The translations under genes were made by a program, and so were the position numbers. Below are positions 38,781-46,107 of a stretch of 64,000 bases of DNA, one piece after another. Source of the stretch: Pseudomonas turukhanskensis (GTDB lineage: Bacteria; Pseudomonadota; Gammaproteobacteria; Pseudomonadales; Pseudomonadaceae); NCBI RefSeq assembly GCF_027922365.1, contig NZ_BSFN01000001.1, positions 509,671-573,670 on the forward strand, written 5' to 3'. The notes under the pieces are model-generated. The model was not told the DNA's origin, did no database searches, and saw only the letters and a program-made list of their open reading frames with translations. Each line of letters starts with the position of its first letter. The first letter of the stretch is position 1.

Positions 38781-39979
38781 GCACCATCGAAGCCAAACTG
38801 CTGATCGTCGACGACCTGCCGGAAAACCTGCTGGCGCTCGACGCATTGATCCGTGGTGAGCGCCGCCAGGTATTTCAGGCCTCCTCCGGCGAAGAAGCGT
38901 TGGGGCTGCTGTTGCAGCACGAATTTGCCTTGGCCATTCTCGACGTGCAGATGCCGGACATGAATGGCTTCGAACTGGCCGAGCTGATGCGCGGCACGGA
39001 AAAGACCAAACACATTCCCATTGTCTTCGTCAGCGCCGCCGGCCGCGAGATGAACTACGCCTTTACCGGTTACGAAAGCGGTGCCGTCGATTTTTTGCAA
39101 AAACCCCTGGATATCCAGGCGGTGCAGAGCAAGGTCACCGTATTTGTCGAACTGTTCCGCCAGCGTCAGGCCATCAATGAGCAAGTGATCGCGCTGGAAA
39201 GAAGCCGCAAGGAACAGGAAATTCTCCTGAGTGAATTGCGCGCCGCCCAGGACGACCTGCAAAAGGCCGTGCGCATGCGCGACGACTTTATGTCGATCGT
39301 CTCCCACGAGCTGCGCACGCCGCTCAATGGCTTGGTGCTGGAAACTCAGTTGCGCAAGCTGCGCCTGAGCAAAGGCGATATGGCAGCGTTCACCGCTGAC
39401 AAGCTCAAGGCCATGACCGAGCGCGACGAGCGGCAGATCAACAGCCTGGTGCGCCTAATTGAGGACATGCTGGATGTCTCGCGCATTCGCACCGGCAAGC
39501 TGTCTATTCGGCCTACCCGTTTTGATCTGTCTGCGCTGGTGAGCCGGGTGCTGGAAAACTACAGCGCACAGATTGCCGCCGCCGGCTGCGAGGTGAGCCT
39601 GAGTGCCGCCGAGCCCGTCACGGGGCTGTGGGATGAATTTCGTATCGAGCAGGTGGTGGTCAACCTGCTCACCAACGCCCTGCGCTATGGCGCCAAGAAG
39701 CCAGTGGACCTGCGAGTACTGGCCACTCCCGAAGGCGCCTGTATCGAGGTGCAAGATCACGGCATCGGCATTTCCGTGCCGGATTTGTCGCGGATCTTCC
39801 AGCAATTCGAGCGGGTGTCCTCTAACGAGGTCACTCAGGGCTTGGGCCTGGGCCTGTTTATCACCGAGCAGATCGTGGCCTCGCACCAGGGCACTATCGA
39901 GGTGGAAAGCCGCCCGGGGCAGGGCTCGTTGTTCCGGGTGTATCTACCGCTGGAATCGCGCAGCGTGGACAACGGCTGA
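38774..39979 (+). CDS. Receiver-histidine kinase fusion (REC-HisKA-HATPase)
   Basis: A 401-residue soluble protein. An N-terminal receiver (aspartate about residue 55 in LAILDVQMPDMNG) is joined by a coiled coil (130-170) to HisKA (His about 178 in [11 protein letters not shown]) and HATPase (GLGLGLFITEQIV). It has no membrane segment. The REC-kinase layout suggests its kinase activity is switched by phosphate from the upstream hybrid kinase. It is the last gene of the overlapping operon. Confidence 0.93.
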   Translation: MLSTIEAKLLIVDDLPENLLALDALIRGERRQVFQASSGEEALGLLLQHEFALAILDVQMPDMNGFELAELMRGTEKTKHIPIVFVSAAGREMNYAFTGYESGAVDFLQKPLDIQAVQSKVTVFVELFRQRQAINEQVIALERSRKEQEILLSELRAAQDDLQKAVRMRDDFMSIVSHELRTPLNGLVLETQLRKLRLSKGDMAAFTADKLKAMTERDERQINSLVRLIEDMLDVSRIRTGKLSIRPTRFDLSALVSRVLENYSAQIAAAGCEVSLSAAEPVTGLWDEFRIEQVVVNLLTNALRYGAKKPVDLRVLATPEGACIEVQDHGIGISVPDLSRIFQQFERVSSNEVTQGLGLGLFITEQIVASHQGTIEVESRPGQGSLFRVYLPLESRSVDNG

Positions 39980-40021
39980 CCGCCGTTTCGCTTAAGCCTC
40001 AGACCGCTGGCGATAAACGGT

Positions 40022-40068
40022 CGTGCAAAATGCAATCCTGCAAAATGCCCGGTCGTGCAATGTGCAAC
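40022..40068. promoter_or_regulatory. Three copies of a 15-bp motif (candidate sigma54 enhancer)
   Basis: Copies at 40022-40036, 40037-40051 and 40054-40068 fit CSTGCAANNTGC. Their centres lie 103, 88 and 71 bp before the GG of the sigma54 promoter at 40131. The same motif occurs twice before the second sigma54 promoter at 44329. The spacing and position fit an upstream activating sequence. Confidence 0.6.
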
Positions 40069-40130
40069 CGATGCTTCTGAAAGTTGTTTGTAAGTCATTG
40101 ATTTATAAGAAATAAAAAACGTCTTTTACT

Positions 40131-40145
40131 TGGCACGACGCCTGC
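40131..40145 (+). promoter_or_regulatory. Sigma54 promoter of the 40188 gene
   Basis: TGGCACGACGCCTGC matches the consensus TGGCACG-N4-TTGC at all but one position, with GG (40132-40133) and GC (40144-40145) exactly 10 bases apart. Predicted transcription start is about 40157, some 30 bases before the gene. Confidence 0.85.
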
Positions 40146-40187
40146 AATTTCAGACACAAGAATCTGATTTGCGATGGAGTCGCCGCC

Positions 40188-40502
40188 ATGAACACTGTAC
40201 TGAACCTGTTGAGCGCCGCTGCTGTGGTTGTCGCTGGTGCTTATGCCTCCGCTACTCCCTCTGCTCCCGACGCTGTGGCGGTTCAGTCCGTGGCCAAGGT
40301 TTCCCATCAGCAGCTGCTGAACAAGCCACTCACCGAGCCGCAATGGGCTGAAAGCCCGTTTATGCAGCCAGAGCCACAGATGGCCAGCAACCATACCGCC
40401 CCTGCCGGTGAAGTGCTGCGTGGTGCGCAATGGCAAAACGTCAGCGACGACGTCGAAACTGCCCATGTGCCCAAGCCTGAAAATCAGCGCTGGACCTTCT
40501 GA
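40188..40502 (+). CDS. Small exported protein of unknown function
   Basis: A 104-residue protein with signal peptide MNTVLNLLSAAAVVVAGAYAS. The mature part is about 80 residues, proline- and glutamine-rich, without cysteines and without a domain I recognise. GGAG lies about 8 bases before the ATG. It is preceded by a near-consensus sigma54 promoter and three enhancer-like motifs. Expression therefore depends on an enhancer-binding protein, plausibly AlgB, encoded 2.3 kb downstream. Role unknown; a periplasmic or surface function is inferred from the signal peptide only. Confidence 0.8.
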   Translation: MNTVLNLLSAAAVVVAGAYASATPSAPDAVAVQSVAKVSHQQLLNKPLTEPQWAESPFMQPEPQMASNHTAPAGEVLRGAQWQNVSDDVETAHVPKPENQRWTF

Positions 40503-40610
40503 ATTCCGTTTTTTCGTAAATGCTGACCGACGAACGTCAGGCCCTCTGTGTGCCTGGCTGTCACAAAGGTTGGGTTAGTTAGTGTGTGTCTGAGCCTGAG
40601 GATGGAAGCC

Positions 40611-40796
40611 ATGTCAAAAGCCGCGATGGTCTTGCTGGTTTTGGCCTTTGTTTGTTGCGCAGTGGTGCTTTATGCGCCGCTGACCGATTTGGTGGTAATC
40701 AGCTTGCTGAAAGTGACCACTGGTGTGCTGTTGGCTATGTTTGCGCTGGCGTTGGTATTGGGACGGCGGATCAAGTTCGATCCTGTCCTGCGTTAA
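40611..40796 (+). CDS. Small two-helix membrane protein
   Basis: A 61-residue protein with two predicted membrane helices (about 4-24 and 29-50) and a short positively charged tail (GRRIKFDPVLR). I chose the ATG giving MSKAAMVLLV; an ATG three codons earlier and a longer frame exist. No family recognised. Base composition and codon use fit the surroundings. It ends just ahead of a strong inverted repeat that can terminate transcription. Confidence 0.65.
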   Translation: MSKAAMVLLVLAFVCCAVVLYAPLTDLVVISLLKVTTGVLLAMFALALVLGRRIKFDPVLR

Positions 40797-40800
40797 CTAA

Positions 40801-40879
40801 AAAAAGAGCTCGAGGCTGAAGCCTCTCCTACAACGATACGGATATCCCTTGTAGGAGAGGCTTCAGCTTCGAGCTTTTT
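40801..40879. terminator. Long inverted repeat, bidirectional terminator
   Basis: AAAAAGAGCTCGAGGCTGAA pairs with TTCAGCTTCGAGCTTTTT, and CCTCTCCTACAA pairs with TTGTAGGAGAGG, around a loop at about 40833-40848. The outer A/T runs allow termination on both strands. It serves the small membrane gene and possibly kinB. Confidence 0.8.
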
Positions 40880-40903
40880 GCTTTTCTGCCAAACGCTTAT
40901 AGA

Positions 40904-40970
40904 TGCCAGGTTGCTGGCGAACCCCGCAAAATTCCTTTTCCAGGGTTCGCGACCAAGGTCGCTCCTACAA
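40904..40970. repeat. REP-like inverted repeat
   Basis: An imperfect repeat with GCCAGGTTGCTGGCGAACCC and GGGTTCGCGACCAAGGTCGC, ending GCTCCTACAA. It is related to the GTAGGAGC REP family and lies downstream of kinB. Confidence 0.65.
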
Positions 40971-41020
40971 AAAGCCGCTCTCTTCCCGCTTTCGCGCAAG
41001 GGCTGCGGCAAACACCTGAA

Positions 41021-42805
41021 TCAGATCGGCAGCGCCATGTAAAACTGCGACCCCTTGCCCGGCCGCGAATACACGCTGATGCGCCCACCGTGCAGTTGCA
41101 CGATCTCTTTGCACAATGCCAAGCCCAACCCCGCCCCGCCTTTGCGCTTACCAATTTGCACAAACGGCTCGAAAATCCGTGCCTGCTGGCTGAAGTCGAT
41201 GCCCTCGCCGTAATCCTGCACGCTGATAATCAGCCGCTCGCCATGCCGACGGGCCTGCACCTGAATCTCGCTGCCGCTGATGCTGTGACGTAGTGCGTTA
41301 CCAATCAGGTTATCGAGCACGCGCTCGATCTGCTGGCGGTCGATATTCACCTCGGTCAGCGGCTCCAACACCTCGACCACAATGTCGATCTCGCGCTCGC
41401 TGGCCTTGGCGGCAAAGCGTTGCTGGGTCTGGCCGATCAGCTCGTGCAGGTCGCACGGCGCGCGTTCGAGTTTCTGCAGGCCGTTCTGGTAGCGGGAGAA
41501 GTTCAGCAGGTCGGTGATCAACTGCACCAGGCGCGCCATCTCTTCATCGACGGTACGAATCAGATCGGCTTCGCGCGAGTCCGGGCCGAACTTCAAGCGC
41601 TCCTGAAGCAAACTGAAGGCCATGTGCATGCCGGTAACCGGCGTGCGCAGTTCGTGTGAGGCGCGTAGCACGAATTCCATGCGGATACGCTCGAAAGCAC
41701 GTTGTTCGGTCACATCGCGCAGCACCATCACCGCGCCCACCGTGCGGCCGTCGTTGTGGTGCACCGGTGTCAGTGCCCAGGCCAGCAGGCGTTTTTCGCC
41801 GGCGGTTTCAATCAGCAGGTCTTCGGGAATCTGCTCCAGCTGCTTGCCGCTCAACACCAGGCTCACGGCGTCATCCAGCTCGGGACGGTTGATCACGCTG
41901 CCAAAACTTTTGCCCAGCAGATCGTGCTCCCAGAACAGTTGGCGAATGGCCACCGGGTTGGCGTGTTCGATCAGGCCGTATTCATCAATGATGACCAGGC
42001 CGTCGTCGATGCTGTCGAGCACCGCTTGCAAGCGTTTCTGGCTGGCCACCAACGCATCCACGTCGGTTTCCTTGAGCTGGCGCAACGCATCGGCCATCAC
42101 GCCGAAGCGGCTGCTGAGCAAGGCCATTTCGCTAACGGACGACACCGGCAAGATCACATCGAAATCGCCTTGGCCAATCTTGTCGGCTGCCTTGGCCAGT
42201 GCCTCGATGGGTGTGCCAAAACGCCGTGCAATGCTTTGCGCGGTGAGCACGCCGATCAGCAACACGGCCACGCCCAACAGGCTGAGCAACAGTGCAATCA
42301 GCTTGGCCCGATCCCGCGCTTGCGCTTCGGCCATGCTCACCTTGTTGATCGCCACCTGCTGCACATCGAGCATCTGCTGACGCACCAGGTTGAAGGCCTG
42401 GCTGACGGTATTGTCGTTATTGACCCCACCTTCGGCGGGGTTGGCTTTGTCGAGGATGACCAGAAACTCGCTGTAGACCTTTTCGATGCGCTCGAAGCCT
42501 TCACGGTCGCTGCGGTCTTCGAAATCCAGGCTTTCTTCGAGCAGGTTACGGAACTTCTCCTGCGAGGCACGCAGCGCTTTCATGTCCGGTTTTTCGCGGA
42601 GCATGATGGTCAACTGGTCGCCAAAGCTGGTGCGCAGACGTTGGCTCAGGTCGATGGTGGCGAAGCTGTTTTGAATCAGTCCTTCCTGGGTCTGGGCCAT
42701 GCGCAATACGCTAACCACCCCCAGCAACAAGCCCAGCAGCGCCACGGTAATAAGCGCCGAAAAGCTCAGGAAGAACCGCGTTCGCAAGGTCATGGCGGGC
42801 TTCAT
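41021..42805 (-). CDS. kinB: Sensor histidine kinase KinB
   Basis: A 594-residue inner-membrane kinase, almost exactly the length of P. aeruginosa KinB (595). Two helices (about 8-30 and 163-185) bracket a helical periplasmic domain. Then come HAMP (185-235), PAS (about 250-360), HisKA with FVLRASHELRTPVTGMH (His about 385) and HATPase ending GGAGLGLALCKEIV. KinB acts as both kinase and phosphatase of AlgB and is known in Pseudomonas for control of alginate and virulence traits. It starts 10 bases after the algB stop. A start four codons later (MTLRTRFF) is also possible. Confidence 0.94.
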   Translation of the reverse strand: MKPAMTLRTRFFLSFSALITVALLGLLLGVVSVLRMAQTQEGLIQNSFATIDLSQRLRTSFGDQLTIMLREKPDMKALRASQEKFRNLLEESLDFEDRSDREGFERIEKVYSEFLVILDKANPAEGGVNNDNTVSQAFNLVRQQMLDVQQVAINKVSMAEAQARDRAKLIALLLSLLGVAVLLIGVLTAQSIARRFGTPIEALAKAADKIGQGDFDVILPVSSVSEMALLSSRFGVMADALRQLKETDVDALVASQKRLQAVLDSIDDGLVIIDEYGLIEHANPVAIRQLFWEHDLLGKSFGSVINRPELDDAVSLVLSGKQLEQIPEDLLIETAGEKRLLAWALTPVHHNDGRTVGAVMVLRDVTEQRAFERIRMEFVLRASHELRTPVTGMHMAFSLLQERLKFGPDSREADLIRTVDEEMARLVQLITDLLNFSRYQNGLQKLERAPCDLHELIGQTQQRFAAKASEREIDIVVEVLEPLTEVNIDRQQIERVLDNLIGNALRHSISGSEIQVQARRHGERLIISVQDYGEGIDFSQQARIFEPFVQIGKRKGGAGLGLALCKEIVQLHGGRISVYSRPGKGSQFYMALPI

Positions 42806-42815
42806 AGGGGGCACT

Positions 42816-44162
42816 TCACAGGTTGTACTGCTTGCGTTTGCGGTACAGGGTCGAGGCATCGATACCCAAGGTTTTCGCCGCCTGATCGAGCGTGTCGCTG
42901 GTGGCGAGCACCGCGGCGATATGGGCTTTTTCCAGATCCTCAAGGCTCAGGTCCGCACCCACACGCGGGGCGTTGCTGCTGGTCGGCGCCACCAGGCCCA
43001 GGTGGCTGACATCCACCAATTCCTGTGGGCAGATAATGCTGGCGCGTTCGATCACGTTGCGCAGCTCGCGAATATTGCCCGGCCATTGATAGTCCATCAG
43101 CGCGTTGCGTGCCTCCTCGGTAAAGGCGCGGGCTGGGCGGGCGTAATCTTTGACGAAGCGAGCGAGGAAACGGTCGGCCAGCACCAGGACATCGTCGGCA
43201 CGCTCGCGTAGCGGCGGCAGCTTGAGGGTGATGACGTTGAGGCGGTACAACAGGTCTTCGCGGAACTTGCCCTCGCGCACCATGGCGTCCAGGTCCAGGT
43301 TGGTGGCGGCCACAATGCGGACATCGGCCCGGCGGGTTACCGGGTCGCCGACTCTTTCGTATTCCTTGTCCTGAATAAAGCGCAGCAACTTGGGTTGCAG
43401 GCTCAGCGGGAAGTCGCCGATCTCATCGAGAAATAGTGTGCCGCCGTCGGCCTGGCTCACCCGGCCCAGCGTGCTTTCGCTGGCGCCGGTAAACGCGCCG
43501 CGGCTATGGCCAAACAACTCGCTTTCCATCAGCTCGGCGGTAAGCGAGGGACAGTTGATGGTGACCGAGCCCTTCTTCGAGCGCTGGCTCCAGCCATGAA
43601 TGGCGCGGGCCAGTTCGCCCTTGCCGGTACCGGACTCGCCGAGAATCAGAATATTGGCATCGGTACCGGCCACCTGCCGTGCGGTTTCCAGCACGGCCAT
43701 CATTGCCGGGCTGTGGGAGTCCAGGTCATCGCCGGGTTTGCGCGCCTGGCCTTCCAACTGTTCGAGGCGCGCGGCCAGGGAGCGAATTTCCAATTGCTTG
43801 GAGGCGACCATGCGCAGTTGGTCGGGGCTGCACGGCTTCACCAGATAATCGCTGGCGCCGGCCTGCATGGCATCCACGGCGGTATCGATGGCTGAGTGCG
43901 CGGTAACAATGATCACCCGCATCCACGGCGCTTGCAGGCGCATCTGCGCGAGCACATCCAGGCCGTTGTCCTCGCCCAGGCGCAGGTCCAGCAGGCACAG
44001 GTCAAATACCTGGCGCTGCAGCAAGGTATCGGCCTGCTGAGCGCTGGTCGCCGTCGCGACGGTGTACCCCTCATCTTCCAGGCAATAGCGGAACGTGCGC
44101 AGGATTGCCGACTCATCGTCGACCAACAAAATACGGCCACTTTTAGGGCTGGAGGCTTCCAT
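42816..44162 (-). CDS. algB: Sigma54-type response regulator AlgB
   Basis: A 448-residue NtrC-class regulator. The receiver (about 8-125) has the phospho-acceptor aspartate in [11 protein letters not shown]. The AAA+ domain (about 145-370) has Walker [12 protein letters not shown], the sigma54-contacting GAFTGA loop and Walker [15 protein letters not shown]. The Fis-type helix-turn-helix ends [16 protein letters not shown]. It is nearly identical to P. aeruginosa AlgB over long stretches. The intact GAFTGA and Walker motifs mean it can in principle drive sigma54 promoters. Two such promoters flank this pair with a shared upstream motif. Confidence 0.96.
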   Translation of the reverse strand: MEASSPKSGRILLVDDESAILRTFRYCLEDEGYTVATATSAQQADTLLQRQVFDLCLLDLRLGEDNGLDVLAQMRLQAPWMRVIIVTAHSAIDTAVDAMQAGASDYLVKPCSPDQLRMVASKQLEIRSLAARLEQLEGQARKPGDDLDSHSPAMMAVLETARQVAGTDANILILGESGTGKGELARAIHGWSQRSKKGSVTINCPSLTAELMESELFGHSRGAFTGASESTLGRVSQADGGTLFLDEIGDFPLSLQPKLLRFIQDKEYERVGDPVTRRADVRIVAATNLDLDAMVREGKFREDLLYRLNVITLKLPPLRERADDVLVLADRFLARFVKDYARPARAFTEEARNALMDYQWPGNIRELRNVIERASIICPQELVDVSHLGLVAPTSSNAPRVGADLSLEDLEKAHIAAVLATSDTLDQAAKTLGIDASTLYRKRKQYNL

Positions 44163-44217
44163 GTTCGTTCTCGGATCGGTTGCAGTGAGCGTTAGTCACG
44201 GAAAGTACAGGCAAGTT

Positions 44218-44263
44218 CGTGCAACTTGCACGGTGGATTTAAACCCATCCTGCAAGGTGCATG
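44218..44263. promoter_or_regulatory. Two copies of the 15-bp motif (candidate sigma54 enhancer)
   Basis: Copies at 44218-44232 (CGTGCAACTTGCACG, a perfect inverted repeat) and 44249-44263 (CCTGCAAGGTGCATG). Their centres are 105 and 74 bp before the GG of the promoter at 44329, close to the 103 and 71 bp seen for the 40188 gene. They lie 56-101 bases upstream of algB, so autoregulation is also possible. Confidence 0.6.
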
Positions 44264-44328
44264 GCATAGCAGTGCCATCACCTTAGTTAAACTATTGTTT
44301 TTAAACGAATAAAAAATGCAAACAAAGC

Positions 44329-44343
44329 TGGCACAGCCCTTGC
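44329..44343 (+). promoter_or_regulatory. Sigma54 promoter of the 44398 gene
   Basis: TGGCACAGCCCTTGC fits TGGCAC-N5-TTGC fully, with GG (44330-44331) and GC (44342-44343) 10 bases apart. Predicted start of transcription is about 44355, with the coding start at 44398. Confidence 0.9.
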
Positions 44344-44397
44344 GATATCCCTCTCAACAGGCCAAGAACGGCCACGACCACAAGAGAGGAAATCATC

Positions 44398-44832
44398 ATG
44401 AGCAGTCGCACCAGCCAACTGAACGAACTGATCGAAATCACCCGTGACGGCCAGCGCTTCTACGAGCACGCCATCACCGAGGTGAAAGACCCTCAACTGC
44501 AAGCCCTGTTCCGCGACATGTCGCAGGCCAAGATCCAGGTGATCCAGGCACTGGCCGTGAAAGTCGCTGCCAACCACGACACCCCGGCTCAGGGCGGCAC
44601 CGTGATGGGCAAACTGCGTCAGGTGTACGCAGACACCAAGGCCAGCATGACCAAGGATGAGGGCGCTGCCTACGTTGCCGAACTGGAAGACACCGAAGAC
44701 CGCATCCTGCATGCCTTCGAAGACGCCATGGAAGATGCGGACCCGGACGTTCGCGCGGCACTGGCCGTGGAAATGCCGAAAGTGCGCGCCTGCCACGACC
44801 GTATGCGTGACCTGAAACACGCCCTGAAGTAA
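44398..44832 (+). CDS. DUF2383 / PA2169-family four-helix-bundle protein
   Basis: A 144-residue all-helical protein with no signal peptide. The sequence LNELIEITRDGQRFYEHAITEV and the later EDTEDRILHAFEDAME give the ferritin-like four-helix-bundle pattern of DUF2383 (PA2169 family). Family function is not established; some members are stress-induced. A strong AGAGAGGAAA site precedes the ATG. It is driven by a consensus sigma54 promoter with enhancer-like repeats shared with the 40188 gene, and is divergent from algB. A strong terminator follows, so it is monocistronic. Confidence 0.88.
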   Translation: MSSRTSQLNELIEITRDGQRFYEHAITEVKDPQLQALFRDMSQAKIQVIQALAVKVAANHDTPAQGGTVMGKLRQVYADTKASMTKDEGAAYVAELEDTEDRILHAFEDAMEDADPDVRAALAVEMPKVRACHDRMRDLKHALK

Positions 44833-44837
44833 GCCTG

Positions 44838-44898
44838 CTGCGCGCCTGGCCCATTGCTTGACGCATGGGCCGGACGCAATGCGCGCAGGTTTTGTTTT
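44838..44898 (+). terminator. Rho-independent terminator of the DUF2383 gene
   Basis: An outer stem CTGCGCGC/GCGCGCAG and an inner stem GGCCCAT/ATGGGCC are followed by GTTTTGTTTT. Confidence 0.85.
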
Positions 44899-44947
44899 CC
44901 CTAAGCAGTACGCAATTTTTTAACCGAAATGCATAGCAAAGGAACCT

Positions 44948-44975
44948 GAACCAAGCCCGCTGGGCACGGTTCCAA
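44948..44975 (+). promoter_or_regulatory. Possible AlgU (sigma22)-like promoter
   Basis: GAACCA at 44948-44953 and TCCAA at 44971-44975 are 17 bases apart, loosely resembling the GAACTT-N16/17-TCTGA pattern of AlgU promoters. The surrounding 100 bases have several GGAACC/GGTTCC repeats that make this match weak. Confidence 0.25.
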
Positions 44976-45035
44976 CCCAGTAAGGGTTCCTGACAAACAG
45001 GGTTCAGACCCTAACCAAATGTAAGGAGAGACATC

Positions 45036-45200
45036 ATGTTGAGTTGGGCCGTTACATTTCTGATCATCGCCATCGTCGCAGCAGTGTTGGGCTTTGGTGG
45101 TATTGCGGGCACCGCAACCGGCATCGCGAAAATTCTCTTTGTCGTGTTCTTGGTGATGTTCGTTGTTTCGCTGATCTTCGGCCGTCGCGGACGAGTCTGA
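45036..45200 (+). CDS. DUF1328 small membrane protein (YtjA-like)
   Basis: A 54-residue protein with two membrane helices (about 3-21 and 30-47) and a basic tail GRRGRV. The sequence [19 protein letters not shown] and the central [14 protein letters not shown] are the DUF1328 signature, and the length matches the family. AAGGAGAG is about 8 bases before the ATG. Small proteins of this family are often stress-linked; function is unknown. A clear terminator follows. Confidence 0.9.
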   Translation: MLSWAVTFLIIAIVAAVLGFGGIAGTATGIAKILFVVFLVMFVVSLIFGRRGRV

Positions 45201-45218
45201 CGCTTGAGCAGCACCACG

Positions 45219-45248
45219 CAAAACGCCCTCAAAAGAGGGCGTTTTTTT
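45219..45248 (+). terminator. Rho-independent terminator of the DUF1328 gene
   Basis: A CGCCCTC-AAAA-GAGGGCG hairpin followed by seven T, with an A-run on the other side, so it may also serve the opposite strand. Confidence 0.9.
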
Positions 45249-45278
45249 ATGCGTGCATTTTAGGTGGCGCGGTTGGCA

Positions 45279-45935
45279 TTACGGTTTGAAATTACGCGCG
45301 TCCTTGGCCCATACATCCAGCACGGGCTTCAAGTCTTTTACTGTCAGCTGCGTGGTGTCGTTTTCCAGGGTCAGGCCCGTGCCTTTGCGCACCACCTCGG
45401 CCACCGGCTTGCTGGTGCCGCCATCCAGAGCCTGCATCTCCACATAGATGTCGGTGGCCTCATCACGGGTGCCAGCAGCGGTGCTGGCGGCGGCAACTAC
45501 CAAGGCAATGGGAATGACCTCGTAGACCTTCAAGCCTTCGGCCGAGGTATCCACTGCGGTAATGGCCGAGCGGATAATCAGCGTATCGGTGTCTGGTTGA
45601 TTAACGACACGCAAGCGCCCGGCCAGCTCACGCTGCATGGCTTGCTGCAGGTAAGTGGCAATGTCGTCGAGGGTCTTCTGGTTTACCTGGTCGGTAGGTT
45701 TTGGCTTGGGATAGAACTGCGGTTTTTCCACCAGTACCGAGCTGTATTTATTCAGGTCCAACCCCGGCTTTACCCAGCGCATCACGGGCGCGCCACTGGC
45801 CGAGGTGGCTGGCTTGAGAACCGAGTAATCCGGCAAAAAGCCCGAATACTGATCCGGCTGGGTGGTGGCGCTGGAACAACCGGCCAAAAGCAGACCGGCG
45901 CTGACGGCAAAACTGGCAAGCAACTGTTTAGTCAT
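45279..45935 (-). CDS. DUF3313 domain-containing lipoprotein
   Basis: A 218-residue lipoprotein: signal peptide MTKQLLASFAVSAGLLLAGC ends in a lipobox. The mature domain includes YSGFLPDYSVLKP, YLQQAMQRELAGR and VVAAASTAAGTRDEATDIYVEMQALD, as in DUF3313 proteins. It is probably anchored in the outer membrane facing the periplasm. Function unknown. The internal ATG was chosen because the signal peptide begins there. It is convergent with the DUF1328 gene and divergent from the SpmAB-like gene. Confidence 0.85.
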   Translation of the reverse strand: MTKQLLASFAVSAGLLLAGCSSATTQPDQYSGFLPDYSVLKPATSASGAPVMRWVKPGLDLNKYSSVLVEKPQFYPKPKPTDQVNQKTLDDIATYLQQAMQRELAGRLRVVNQPDTDTLIIRSAITAVDTSAEGLKVYEVIPIALVVAAASTAAGTRDEATDIYVEMQALDGGTSKPVAEVVRKGTGLTLENDTTQLTVKDLKPVLDVWAKDARNFKP

Positions 45936-46107
45936 CCTTGAAGCTCCCAATGGCAGAAATGGACCGTTGCGCACCCGCGGGCACTGCATGGCGATTTCAG
46001 CCTAGCCGATAAAAATGACTGCGCAGACGAGTGGTGAAAACTGTGCACTTGGTGGCATTGCAGCGGGCAGCGCCGCTATCATCCGCGGCACATCAAGAGG
46101 ACACACC

